From assembly GCA_009792885.1 (NCBI GenBank), contig WMCF01000033.1, positions 1,429,344 through 1,493,343 of the forward strand: a stretch of 64,000 nucleotides of DNA, given 5' to 3'. Made by a program: the position numbers and the translations under genes. This document shows positions 38,312-50,431 of this stretch, in pieces; the stretch's first letter is position 1, and every line of letters starts with the position of its first letter. This DNA comes from Eremophila alpestris peregrina. Taxonomy: Eukaryota; Chordata; Aves; Passeriformes; Alaudidae. The notes under the pieces were generated by a model. The model saw only the letters and a list, made by a program, of their open reading frames with translations. It was not told the origin of the DNA and did no database searches.

Positions 38312-38342
<31 letters not shown>
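38184..38342 (+). repeat. Duplicated block, copy 2, with poly-A
   Basis: Copy 2 (38184-38311) is identical to copy 1 for roughly its first 80 bases. It then differs at eight positions, and at every one copy 2 has A (three C to A, one T to A, two G to A, and GC to AA). It is followed by 31 A (38312-38342). A one-way shift to A next to an A homopolymer is the mark of sequencing error, so this copy is probably a false duplication of copy 1. Confidence 0.85.
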
Positions 38343-38345
<3 letters not shown>

Positions 38346-38475
38346 TGGTCTAACAAGTGTGGCAAAATACCACTGGACAAGTTGCCCTCTCACACTGCCA
38401 GGCAGTAGAAAGCAGCAGCCATCAGAGAAGCAGGGCAAAGGGTCTCCAGTACACCTGGATGAGAAAGTCCACTCA

Positions 38476-38538
38476 CCCTATCCCATCCCATCCCACCTAT
38501 CCCATCCCATCCCATCCCATCCCACCTATCCCATCCCA
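38476..38538 (+). repeat. (CCCAT)n array with CCCACCTAT variants
   Basis: About twelve tandem pentanucleotide units, mostly CCCAT, are interrupted twice by CCCACCTAT. One frame reads as a Pro-Ser-His-Pro-Ile repeat, but the frame is not a gene. Confidence 0.95.
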
Positions 38539-39099
38539 ACTCACTCTACACCATCCCACCGAGTAGAGCCCACTGCATTCTCAGGGAATACTAATGAGTA
38601 GGCAGGCTGCCAAATCAAGGCACTCTAAAGAACAAATAATCTTTAGGAACAAGAAGAGATTTATTTCTCATAATTCATTTCCTACCAAAAGCTTTGCTCT
38701 GCTTTCTGCAGCAGTCATTCTCTGCACATAAATTGGCAAAGCACATGCTCCACTGCTGCATTAAAAGACAAGCATGAAAGGACAGGACTGGGGATGGGAT
38801 TTTTATCCCTGTAATCAGATCCTGATAACACTTTGGTGTGCATACCATGCTACACACAGCAGTCCTTGAAGTATCAGGGATTGTGTTGCCAAATCTCACA
38901 GTCCTGAATCTGTCTGTATTAAAACCTTCATGTTTTCTACCATCTGCAATGAGCTGAAGCCACTATATTAGCTTGGGAAGCCTCAGGTACTTCAGCAGTT
39001 GAGGAAAAAACATTGCAGCAGCAGGGTTTTGGGTTGTTTTTTTCCTTTTGTAAGGAGGACAAGTGGTTCAGTTTTGTAAATCTTGTAGTATTTTTGCTT

Positions 39100-39720
39100 T
39101 TAATGTTAACTTCTTTGGTTTAAGCAGGTTTTCTTTAAATGTTATGCAAATTTGGTCCCAGCTGGCAAATAAGTACCACCAGGAGAATTGATCAGCTGAT
39201 CATCTGGAAGCCTTAAGAATATTAGCCTTAGAAGGGTCCTTCTAAAACTAATTGTCTTAATGCCCTGATACTGTAAATTCACCAGAGACCAGGCAAAACA
39301 CCTCTCTTTCAATGTGAAGCTATGTATGGCTTTTTTCTCCTGTTCTAATTAAGGTATACTTAATGCCAACTACACTGCCTATGCTTTTGTAAAGGCAGAC
39401 ATGAAAAGTAAAATTATTAATGCCTCATGACTGACATTTCTCCCTTTTCTCCCAATTAACAACATTTCCAATCATTTGTTTAATTTAGCCTAATGGTAGT
39501 AAGACCTAAGACCATTAGTATTATAAATGAAAACAGGAGTCACAATGTGTAGCAGCTTCTTTACATTACTTTAAAAGCTCATAACTTTAATAAACCTTGA
39601 ATGTTCCATTAAAAAAATAAATCAAATAGCCTTTTTTTGTCCTGTAAATTTTATATGCAATGTTTAATGATTTATTCTGCTTAAGAATGTCCATAAATAA
39701 AGTTTCCGTGGTACCAGAAT
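39100..39720. promoter_or_regulatory. Possible conserved non-coding element rich in TAAT-type sites
   Basis: The stretch holds a POU octamer ATGCAAAT (39144-39151), a GATCAGCTGATC palindrome with an E-box near 39189-39201, TAATTA (39346-39351), and further ATTATTAATG, CAATTAAC, TTTAATTTAG and CATAAATAAA words. It has no microsatellite or repeat signature. This composition is typical of developmental non-coding elements in gene deserts, but it is an inference from composition alone. Confidence 0.25.
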
Positions 39721-42602
39721 AATTCTAAAAGCAGGGTTCTTTAAATTATGATAAAGCAGTGATGAACAGCTGATAAGGGTGGAAATGTAACAATTTACTT
39801 TCTTTGCAGATGGAATTGTTTCTTTGTGGTAAAAAAGGTTCCTCATATATTCCTCTATTTGAGCTCTGTATTTACTGATTTGTTTTGATTCTTGTTCTTG
39901 GTGCATGCTTTTGTTTAAAGGGGGAAGCAAGTAGCTGAATCTGAGACTGACCTTAGTTTTCCTAATACTAGTTCATTATGCAGCACTCCTGTGTGTCTGT
40001 TGTGGCCTTTTGTTCAAACAGCTAAGTTAGAGAGATCTTTCATGTTAATATGAATTTATTTGTGTTGCTTTGGTAGTGTCCTAAATTATAATGCTATTGC
40101 ACTCCAAATGACATTTTATAAAGAATGTCTATTCTATTTCAATTTTATTTCTGTTTTATCCAGCATTGCCTCCAGGCTGGGAGAGACCTTCAAGCTAAAG
40201 GTTAATGCTGACATTTATGGTTCAAGATTTTTGTTTATACCCTAACCACATAAAAACAAATTAATCTCATTTCCATATACACTTGGTAGCAACAATTTTC
40301 ACCATCACTTTGCTTGAAGCAGACAAATATTTTACTGCTGTTACACAAAAAATGGTGATGATAATGAGTTAAGTAACCTTTTGAGCAGAGGCCAGTTGCA
40401 GAGGTCTCATGGCATAAGCAAACTTTGAAAATGTAATTTGGTTACCAAAAATCACATTAAGCTGTCATACATATAATTTCCCCTCACAATATAGTTGATT
40501 ATTCAAATATTTCCAAAGATATAATCACTTTTTCAGTTTCCTCATATATTTATCAACTTTGAACTTCAAATCATAACTTTAGTAGTTAGTGATGCCAAAA
40601 TGTTGAAATACACTTGGCCACATTGAAGAGAACAACCTGAAACCGTTCTCTGTCAAATTAAGAGTTAAATACAATATGTTTTGTGTATTTTCTGTTTCCT
40701 GTTCAAAATCCAGTAAATGCAACAATCTGCTTCTTTATATTGAATCATACATTACCTTAATATTGTTCCTTTCTGTAATCAGACCTTTACTACAACTCTT
40801 GTGTGCACATTAGAATAAGAGGCTTTATTACCAGTATTTCATCAAGGATTAGTATTTCATCCTTGTTCAGTCTGCAAATATGAGCAGGCTTCAATTCAGA
40901 GTCCTCTCAATTGAACAGACATGCCACAAACTCACTTATCCCATCAGGATTAGCCTCCATATGTAAATGCAATAAAGAAAATAACTAAACTATTATTTTT
41001 CTATGGTTAGCTTGTCTCCAACTCTTTCTGGATGGTAAATATGACTCATTGCCTTCTAGCAGCATCAAGAAAAAACTTGAAAAGAAGCAAGATTAATTCA
41101 TAACTCAGTTACACTTGCACTCTCTTTGCACAGTGGCCAGCTGCTGGATGTGGCTGATCTGCTCTGTCCAACACACGGCTTCAGTCAGTCAAGGGCTTCC
41201 CAGAGGCAACATCAGTCACAGAGGCAGAAGAGAGCAGCAAAAGGAGAGAGGAGGCTGTATCATTTTCCTGACTTTGCTGCTGCTCTTCTTTCTTTCCCTT
41301 CCCTCACCTCAGCTACAGTGCCTGTATTGACTGTCTGCCATGCAAGGGGGAGCCAAACGGGGCCATGCCATGCCCAGCCACTCCTCCCAAACTGTCCAGA
41401 GGCACCCAGGTGTTGTTCAGTAGGGTTTGGATGACTGCACTGGGCACTCGATCTGGAGAATCCATTTCCCTTTCCCACTGCACTTCCCAGAGCCACTGTG
41501 GTTGTGCTTCTGCAGCTGTTTCAGGCACTTGTGCTGTTTGCAGTCCCCTGCTTGCAAGATACAAAGCTGGCATTACATTAAGGAAGAATTAGAGCTGATA
41601 GGTGTCTTTCTACATTCGGAGAGCTAAGACTTTAAGAATTTATTTTCCAAGAGAAAAGTATGACAATCTAAATGAGTTTGGATTTCCTCACTGTGTGATG
41701 GAAGAAAATCACACACTGCTTTGCCCGGAGTGCTTCTCTTCTGTTAGAGTGAAGCACTGCACTACTTAGAGATTACAAGCCACAGGAAGAGGAGTCATTC
41801 AAAGAGTAAACAAGACTACCACAATAACACTTCATTTCCACAGTGATATGCAGAGCCACCTCGTAAGAAGCTGAGTCTGTCCAAGCAACACCATCAGTGC
41901 TTCAGTTTATTAATTACCTTGCCTTCCTAGCTGGCTCAAATCCTCTTGGAAACCTCATCTAGTCTTTCCAGAATGATCACCATGCTGCTTATTTTTCACA
42001 TAAAGGAGTGATAGCATTTAACACCTATATCTTCCTTACTGTTTTTCTTTTAAAGGAAGGAAAAAAATTCCTTTAAAACATTTCTTTTCTTCAAAAAGTC
42101 CTAAATGGAAGCATAAGAGAAGTTTCAGCAGAGAAGCAAAAGGCCCCAACCCCAACTTTTGAAGTGAGGACAGCACAAAGGAGATGGAAGCCCCAAGCCT
42201 GCCCCAATTCAATGCACATTTGGAGCTCGTGTTGCAAACTTACAAGCCTAGTTGGAAACACACCAGCCTCTTGCATAACCTCAGAGGCAAAGATTAGCTG
42301 GATGAAATACTTTTCATTGCTGAATCCTTCATACTCCATAGGGTGTGAAAAATTCAGGTGAAACATGCCTTACTAGTTATGCAGGATACATTTCAATTCA
42401 TGACAAAGTAGCAGACATGAAGAAGTTTTAAGATGAAATTTTAGAAAAATGTCAGCTCTGCCAAAAAGAAATATCATATACAGCTTGTAGTTCATTTGGA
42501 TCATGGCTCTACTAAGTTAAAGAAATGCAATGTTATTTCTGAACCTGCAATTACTGTCACAAACATATTTTGACCTATGATAATGAACTGACTGTTTGTG
42601 CA

Positions 42603-42620
42603 TGTGTGTGTGTGTGTGTG
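42603..42620 (+). repeat. (TG)9 microsatellite
   Basis: Nine TG units are flanked by CA and CATGCAT. This is a short simple repeat. Confidence 0.9.
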
Positions 42621-45600
42621 CATGCATTACTTAAATGCTTTGTTTTCAAAAGGTTGGATGCCACAACATCAATTATAAAGTGTACCCCCAAGCAGCAAGC
42701 TGATACTTTGGCTAAATTACTGACATCATTATTCTGATCTCCTCAGAACCCAGAAAATTGTCTAGCTTACTTTATTCATCTGCAACAACTTATTTTGCAT
42801 TTTTGCAAGCTTTCTGACAGGTAGATGGACTCATTTATCTGTTTATAGAGTGCTTAAAACAATCTTTGTCAGGTCCCCTGTATGTTACTATTATACATAG
42901 TATGTATAGGCATGTAAACCACCAGGTTATTTGAAGTTGTGTTTAGGCATAGATCTGCCCTGTAGGTCCTGATCAGCCCTGCAGAATTTGTATTTACCTT
43001 CTCAAAGAGAAAGATATACTTTCAAAATTAAAGGAAGACCAGTGGTTTAAATATATATTTTTTTAACTTGAAAATATTATCCCTTTGAGAACTGGATGAA
43101 GCCCACAATTTCTGGTTTATGAAAGGAGGGGGAAAAAAAAAGAACCTTCCAATGAAACCAAACCACCATACGCAGTTTTGCTTTTCAGATTGAAGACCAA
43201 CACCTTCTAGGAAACCTCAGGGGCTGTTAACAATATCAGATGTAGACATGTAGCATTCCACAGCTCAATGGTTTAAAATCGAAGGACTCCCTCACAATTC
43301 CATTAGGGCAGCAGGAAGAGAAGTTGATACATGATTAACACAGATGAACACAAAAGCTGGCATTCATCAGCCAACTCTGAGACTAATATTCAAGCTGTAA
43401 GTTCTTCAGGAAAGGATCTCAGGGACAAGGATACAGCCTTTGTTACTGACACTTCTAGCATAATGTGGTCAGAAAAAGAAAATACCAGCAATAGCAAGAA
43501 AGCAGAATATAGAGCTGTGATGTGTTCTTCAAAGGTTTCCTTCATGGCAAAGCTGCAACCTTTTTTGTAATTGTCAGTACTTACAACCCACATGTCTGTG
43601 GTTCTTTACATTTACATGCTCCACCAGGAAAAAATGACACATACAGAGACAAAGTACAGGAAAGGTCCGGGAGAATTATTAGCCTGTGGATGACCTGACT
43701 TGCATCCTACTTGGAACCAGATAGCCTATTCTACAGAGGCTGGCCTAGACACAGTCACCTAGACTTCAGTACTAGGAGGAAATGGAGTGAAAAGCCCAAG
43801 CACAAGAGACACAAATCCTAAAAATAGTAGAAGAAGAGACATTCAAAGAAAGCCAGAAACTACATTTCACCTGGAATTTCTCCAGTGCTGAGCACAGTCT
43901 GTGTGCAACTATAAATCATATATGCACTAAACTGCTAACCACATCTTTTTCTTTAAAATCTCTTTTTAGTCGAGTCAGCTGCAGGATGTTTCACCCTGAA
44001 CGTGTTGCTGGTTAAGTTTTTCATCTATTTCCATTTGATTAATTTCAGTTTTGGGCTTTCAGTGCTCATTCAGTACCACTCACTGTATAATATTCCACTT
44101 TACTAACACCATTTACTTAATCCTTTTTACATCAAAAACCAGTAATCCTTCCCCATTGCTATAATTTAATTTAAACTTCAATGACTGCAACAGTATTTAA
44201 CAAAGTATTGCTGCTTCCCATAATTTGTCCTAAGAAAATGATCACTGACAAAATATAGAACAGAGAACTCAAGCAGGATATCTTTGGCCATTTATTGCTG
44301 CCACTAATTATCCTAACCTTCTTATCATAATTACTTATTGGCCTACTTACCCAGTTCTCCTGACCTCACAGCCCTGACTTCCGCTATCCTCAAGACTCAG
44401 TGCTAGGATTTAGTGTTACTGACACTAAATACAAACTGAGAATGGAACACAGTAAACAGTAATTCAAAAAATACCATTCCTCTGACAGTTGTTTTCTTAG
44501 CAGTAACCGTGATCACCATGAACTTTCAGTGGCACAAGAAAGGGAGAGTTTGTTAGAAGATCTTTGATACACCAGCTGTTACAGAGGGGGAAAAAAGCTT
44601 GCAGACAGTCAACCCTTTCTTCAAACAGGGCAGTGATAGTCAAAGCTAAATACAAGTTGAAGAAATCCCTGTGATTTTGGATTGGTATGCTAATCATCTG
44701 AGAGAAAAGGCAACTGGAGTCCCCAGGGCAGTGCTAATGAGGCCAGAGGTGAGATGTTTATCTCCTACAGGGAAACAGAAGCTCCAGGTCATTACTGCCT
44801 GTGGAACTTGATGGAAAGCCTTTTTCTCCATTTACATTGACAGTTGTAGTTCTTCTGAAGGTTCAGCTTCATCTTTTTAGCAGGTTCTTTATCTCAGGAC
44901 TGAGAGGCCCAAGAGGGCAGTAGCTGATGATGAGAAATGCTGGTAGCAGGCAGCCAGGAATTGCTGCCTGCAGGAGTGCAGGAGTGATTCTGCTTCTTCT
45001 CTGCAGTTTCCCTGAGGACTGTGGTGAGTAGGGTGAGATGCAACACATGGAATGGTGCCCTGCACAGCCAAAGGAAGCTCTAGATGCAAGGGAATTCATG
45101 GGAGACTGCCCATTGCTTGGGACACCTTGCAAGAGTTACAAAACAGACCAACCCAACAGACAATCCCCTTAGCTGTGAGCAATCACTGTGGGGGAAATTT
45201 CAGGGGGAAATACCACAAATGCTTGGCCTGTCCTTAGTGCTCCCTCCAGGTGTCTATTTACAATTGCTACAGGAAAGAGCAGATGAGTGCTGCTGACTGC
45301 TCTGAATCAATAAAGCCTCTCCCATGTTCCCCTGCAGAATGTGAGCACAGCATCCTGACTGCCACAGCTGTGTGCTGTTCTCCTTCCTGCTGAGGCACAA
45401 TTCCATCCCTTCCCTGCAGATATGTCTTTTTTTTCCTAATGGCAAGTTCAGTGACACAGGGGTGTTTGAAGCTGAAAGGGCAAATCTGGAAAAAATCCAG
45501 GAATTGATCTTTTCTGATATAGGCTATAAAATTTAAATTACTTTCTGAACAGGTTCCAAGCTACCAAGAATGTACAGTTACTAGGAGTATAGCTTGGTAT

Positions 45601-47923
45601 TAAATTCATAGCTCTGAAAAATACAACCATTTCAAAGGGGTGTTTTTATTGGGGAAAAAACTTTTTACATTGTAGAACTGAATATTGAAAAAGTTGAACT
45701 TGGATAGCACTCACTTGGGTCCAAGGGCTCAACTGTTTAGTGCAAACCTGTTAGGTTTCCTTGAAGTGACTGCTTCAAGTGTTGCAGTAACTATTTTGCA
45801 GGCACTGCCACATTGACTGCCATTATCCAAACACATTTTTCCAAGAGGAATGGAGTTGCTTGCTCTTAATTATGTGAATAAGAAGTTTAAAAACATTAGA
45901 AGACCTTTAAGAGCCATACCATATATATGGCATTAAAAGCACACTGCTCAGTAAAAGTCTATTGCCTTCTTTCAGGAATGTGTAATTGAAAATAACTCCA
46001 AAAATGTTTTCCATGTAAATTCCAATTTTTGTTGAAATTAGCGTTGTACTTAAAAATAGTTCACATCAGTGGGTTTTTTTCAGTGTGTTGTAAATCTAAA
46101 CCTTGATTCTCCCCCTCTCAAGCAGCAAGAGTAGGTGTTCCCAGGGTGTTTATAATACATGTTCTGGGTGTGTTTAGGAATTCTGGCGCCAATAATGCTT
46201 TCCACATCAGCCAAAACCACATCTACACATAAGATTGGAAAGTGCAAACCCACATACCTATATCTTTGCAAATCAAGAAATGTAACACCTTACACTGCTT
46301 GTGCTTTTAGTTGTTAAGAGAGGTTTCTAATCCTTTAATAATGCTCCCCTCAAACTGTAATGTAATCTCTTAATCACTTTAAGAAGCTACTGAATTCCTC
46401 TGCCATAAGCATCTGTTTGTAGTGACATATGTAACAAAAGAAGATGGTGTCCGTTTTCAAGACTGTGGATTTTAGTGGCGTGTTAACTGAAGGCCACAAA
46501 AATGGAAGGTAACAAAGTTTAGCCAAAAGCACACTTAGCTCACACTGGCTGTTAGGATTGAGCTGCAGTTCTGCTCAACTAAAAAACCAGTGAGGAGCTC
46601 CAAAGAGTAATGAAACACAAGACACATCACGAACAACACCACTATTATTCTCGTTCCCATTATTCAGGTGTCTGATTCATTTATTTACAGGTTCAGCACT
46701 GTAAGGAACAGGAGTTCTGATCATCAGAGAAGCAAGCAGGAATTGTTATTGCAGTGATATGCAGCCCTGTGCATGACACTTATTTACAGGGGACCAATTT
46801 TTCCACAGGGTTGAAATAGCACAGCAGTACAGTATTTCAATATATATCAGTACTTGTAGAACTAAAAGTCAAAGGTACATGGTACAACTCACTTTTCCCT
46901 TTTTATTTTTTATTTGTGTTGAAGATTATGCACCTACTGCTTGAAAGATCAACATATCATGGTACTGCTGTTTTCCTACAAAACTGTTTACCCAGTTACA
47001 TGGCATAAAGAAGACTCAATCTCACCTGTCAGTGGAATCTAACATACTGAGGGGGCTTAATCTTGTGTTTTTCAGAGGCATTGAAAGAGATGCTACAATA
47101 AACAACACATAAGTTTAGGGACAAAAAGGTTTGTGAACATGTTTCTTTCTCTAATAATGTTTGGGAGATAAAATATTTCATACAGCAAAGTAAACAAATT
47201 AGTGATATGAAATAGCCCAAGAGGAGGGAACTTATTTTGCAAATTATTATTAATCAAAGAGCTGGCACTTTTTTCTGCTTTTGCCAAAGTACAAACAGCA
47301 TTACTGGCCCTACCAGAAATGGATGGCAAGTCTCAGTCTCTTTGAAAGTTGAGAACTTCACTGAAATAAATGTGGATTTAATGATAATTATATTAATTAG
47401 TTTTAATGTAAATTTGGTTAAAGACGCCATTCTGTTCAAACATAAGACATTGTTATGGTATTATGCTCATTAAGGCATTTTATTTGTTACATATTTGAAC
47501 GTAATATACTTCTTTCGGCTTTTATAAAGTGTTTACAGCATCCAGTTAGTAACTGGATCTATTCTGTATGTTTTCTCTTTAATCTGCAAAGATCCATGGG
47601 GAAAAACAGTATTTCTCTGTCTTAAATTGTTGAAAATTAATTCTATATTTTAGTATATAAAAAGACAAATGCATAAATACCTACTCAAGAGCAAATGCAA
47701 AGCAAGTTTGACAGAAAAGGGTTACAGCCTGAAGGAGAACAGCAAAAGGAACCTAACAGAATGAAAAACTAGAAATGCCAAATGTTTCATTCGCATCGAT
47801 CATGAGTTAGCTATTTACAAGCACAGAAAAATAAGGAAAAATAAAGTGCATGCATTATATCTACCATGACTCATAGCAACTCTATTGTACTTTCTGCTGT
47901 TTATAAAGCCTGTTAGTTGTAAC

Positions 47924-48715
47924 TCATAGAATCATAAAATCATAGACTCATGGAATGATTTGGGTTGGAAGGAACCTTAAAGATCACCTAGTTCCAAACT
48001 TCCCATCCCCAGGGACCAGGACACCTTCCACTAGACCAGGTTTCTCAAAGACCCACCCAACCTGGCCTTCCAGGGATGGGGCATCCACAACTTCTCTGGG
48101 CAACCTGTGCCAGTGTCTCACCACACTCGTAAGAATTTATTCACAACATTTCTAAACTTCTAAATTTCTTTTAGTTTTTAGCCATTGCCCCTGTCACTAC
48201 ATGCCCTTGTAAAAGCTTCATCTTTCTTGTGGGCCCCTTTTGGGTACTGGGAGGCTTCTGTATAATCTGCCAGGAGCCTTTTCTTCTCCAGACTGAAGAG
48301 CCCCAACTCGCTCAGCCTGCCCTCATTTGGGAGCTATTCCAGCCCTCTGATGACCTTTGTCACCCTCTTCCAGATTCATTCCATTAGGCCCACATCCTTC
48401 TTATGCTGGGGGCCCCAGAGCTGGAGGCAGTACCTGAGATGGGGTCTCATGAGAGCAGAGTAGAGGGGCAGAATCACCTCCCTCCACCTGCTTGCCATGG
48501 TCCTTTGGATGCAGCCCAGGACACATTTGGCTTCCTGGGCTGGGAGTGCCATTGCTGGCTTGTGCCCAGCCTCCCATCCACCAGCACCCCAGGTCCTTCC
48601 CAGGGCTGCTTTGTCCTACACAAAACACACTTTGTGTTTGTGCTTGGGATTGCCCCAGCCCAGCTGCAGAACCTTGCATGTGGCCTTGCTGCACTTCATG
48701 AGGTTCTCACCCCAT
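47924..48715 (-). mobile_element. CR1 LINE, 3' UTR plus end of ORF2
   Basis: On the minus strand this is a CR1 3' portion of about 790 bases. The plus-strand left edge has the terminal 'catagaatca'-type units, then 'gggttggaaggaacctt', 'cttccactagaccaggt', 'gggatggggcatccacaac', 'cttctccagactgaagag', 'gggggccccagagctgg' and 'cagagtagaggggcagaat'. On the minus strand the last blocks translate to the CR1 reverse-transcriptase C-terminus (a SREVILPLYSALMRPHL-like segment). It is broken by stops. It differs from the 10.2 kb copy in its UTR, so it belongs to another CR1 subfamily. The match fades after about 48715. Confidence 0.95.
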
Positions 48716-49846
48716 GTCAGGCTAATTCTGTGAGGAAGTTGTTCCTTGCTTCTCTAATGTGCATGAATGGAGCAAGAGCCTGACTGTCACAGCCATGAGC
48801 CACTGATGGAGCTGCAGATAAAGCTGTGATACTGCAGGAATCATAAGTTACAGTTCCCAGTCAGGATGAAAATTTTATAGGGGACCATGTAGACTACAAA
48901 ATTATTCAAATGAAGAATTTTCAGTGTAATGCAGCTTTTCAAAACCATAAAATAATATGCACCTTATAAAATGCCACATTGCCAAGGGGTGGAGAGGCAT
49001 CACATCCTGTCAGGCCTCATGTTTCCAGGGAGCAATAACTAAGACACAAGTAAACTCACCAACTGCTCAGTTTACTCAGGTGTCTCACTCACTTCCTTGC
49101 AGATCAAGCTGCAGGCTCTGCACCATCAGGATGTCTGGTGGGCTGATTTGTCTGCAGTGTCTACAGCTCTGACATCTCTGGTAATGCTAGCAAAGCAGAA
49201 CATGATGCTAAAATCACCTTTGTTACAGCTTTTGGCAGTTACCAGTGACTATGCAATGACCTGAAGTAATTTAGAACTGTAGATTTTTAGAAAAGCGGGA
49301 CTTAAAATAATAAAAATGTCATCAGAACTTTCTGCTGCTGTCTAAGCCTCCTTGGCCCTGAATCAGAACAGAGCTGAGCTTTGCCAGGCCTGTGCAGAAC
49401 CAGCCCTGCCACAGCAGCTCCTCTGCTCTGCCTACTCCCTGCCTTCCACTACTTTCTGCCACCAGCACTGAGATTTATAGTGCTATGAAGGTTTGTGGTT
49501 GCATTCAAACTTGTAATTTGTTTAACTTGCTCATGAAAACAAGAGCAAGACAACTTTGTTCCAAATGACTGCTAGATCATATAATTAATAAAGAATCTAG
49601 TTCCTACTAGGATATCACCAATAAAAACAAGGCTTGCTGTTGATAAGAAGCGTTGCTACGTCCTCTTGAAAAACAGCTGTCACTCTGTGACTCAGGGGCT
49701 TTAGATCCAACATTACCAGGACACAGGCTGTGAAAAGTGGTAATGGCCACTGGGAGTGATGCATGCTGCAAGGGAGAGGGAAGAGGCACTGGGATCAGAC
49801 AACAAGGATGGGTTAGAAGAAAGACAGGGAGAAGGGGCTGAGAGGG
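48716..49846. other. Intergenic between CR1 and LTR
   Basis: No gene seen. The sequence next to the LTR's 3' edge (just left of 49847) shows no tRNA-complementary primer site, which argues against internal retroviral sequence here. Confidence 0.55.
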
Positions 49847-50431
49847 TGTTGTGATAACACCAGCCAGCACTGAGTACCACACAGCCATTTGCTCACTCCC
49901 CCACCAGCAGGATGTGGGAGAGAATCGGAAGAGTAGAAGTGAGAAAACTCGTGGGTTGATATAAAGACAGTTTTATAGGAAAAGCAGAAGCCCTACATGC
50001 AAGCAAAGCAAAACAGGGAATTAATTCACTGCTTCCCATGGGTAGGCATGTATTCAGCCAAGTCCAGGAGAGCAGGGCCCTATGGCGTGTAATGGTGACT
50101 TGGGAAAACAAACACTGTCACTCCAAACATCCACCCCTTCATCCTTCTTCCCCCCATTTTATATACTGAGCATGGTGTTCTAGAGTATGGGATATCCCTT
50201 TGGTCATCAGGGTCACCTGTCCTGGCTGTATCTCCCCCCAGCTTCCCCAGCACCCCCAGCCCCTCCCTTGTGGCAGTACAAGGAGCACAAAAGGCCTTGA
50301 TGCTGTGCAAGCACTGCTCTCCAATAACAAATATCTCTACATTATCAACGTTGTTTTCAGTGCAAACCTAAAACACAGCCCCATGAGTCACTCTGAAGAA
50401 AATTAACTCTATCCCAGCCAAAGGCAGCACA
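49847..50431 (-). mobile_element. Solo LTR of an avian endogenous retrovirus
   Basis: Read on the minus strand, this is an LTR of a type common in bird genomes. It starts near 50431 with a 'ggctgggatagagttaatt' block. It carries a TATA box (TATATAAAA, 50157-50165), has an 'acccacgagttttctcac' block and 'cttccgattctctccc' in U5, and ends '..ggtgttatcacaaca' at 49847. A TATAAA at 49972-49977 sits where the poly-A signal is expected. No gag, pol or env sequence and no primer-binding or polypurine site was found on either side, so it is a solo LTR left by recombination or a fragment. No matching target-site duplication could be seen. The family name was not assigned. Confidence 0.88.

Larger units (their letters stand above)
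38539..47923. other. AT-rich intergenic DNA, no gene supported
   Basis: There is no frame over about 102 codons and no known motif. GC-richer patches lie at 41.1-41.6 kb and 44.9-45.4 kb. A (TG)9 run is at 42603-42620. The stretch 39.1-39.7 kb is listed separately as possible regulatory DNA. No recognisable transposon was seen in these nine kilobases. Confidence 0.5.

Noticed and set aside
38476..38538. CRISPR-like or coding repeat at the CCCAT array
   Set aside because: Units are 5 bases with no spacers, so it is a simple tandem repeat. The Pro-Ser-His-Pro-Ile frame is a by-product.
48401..48783. Overlapping frames of 97 and 126 codons
   Set aside because: They lie in the CR1 copy at 47924-48715 and are shadows of that element.
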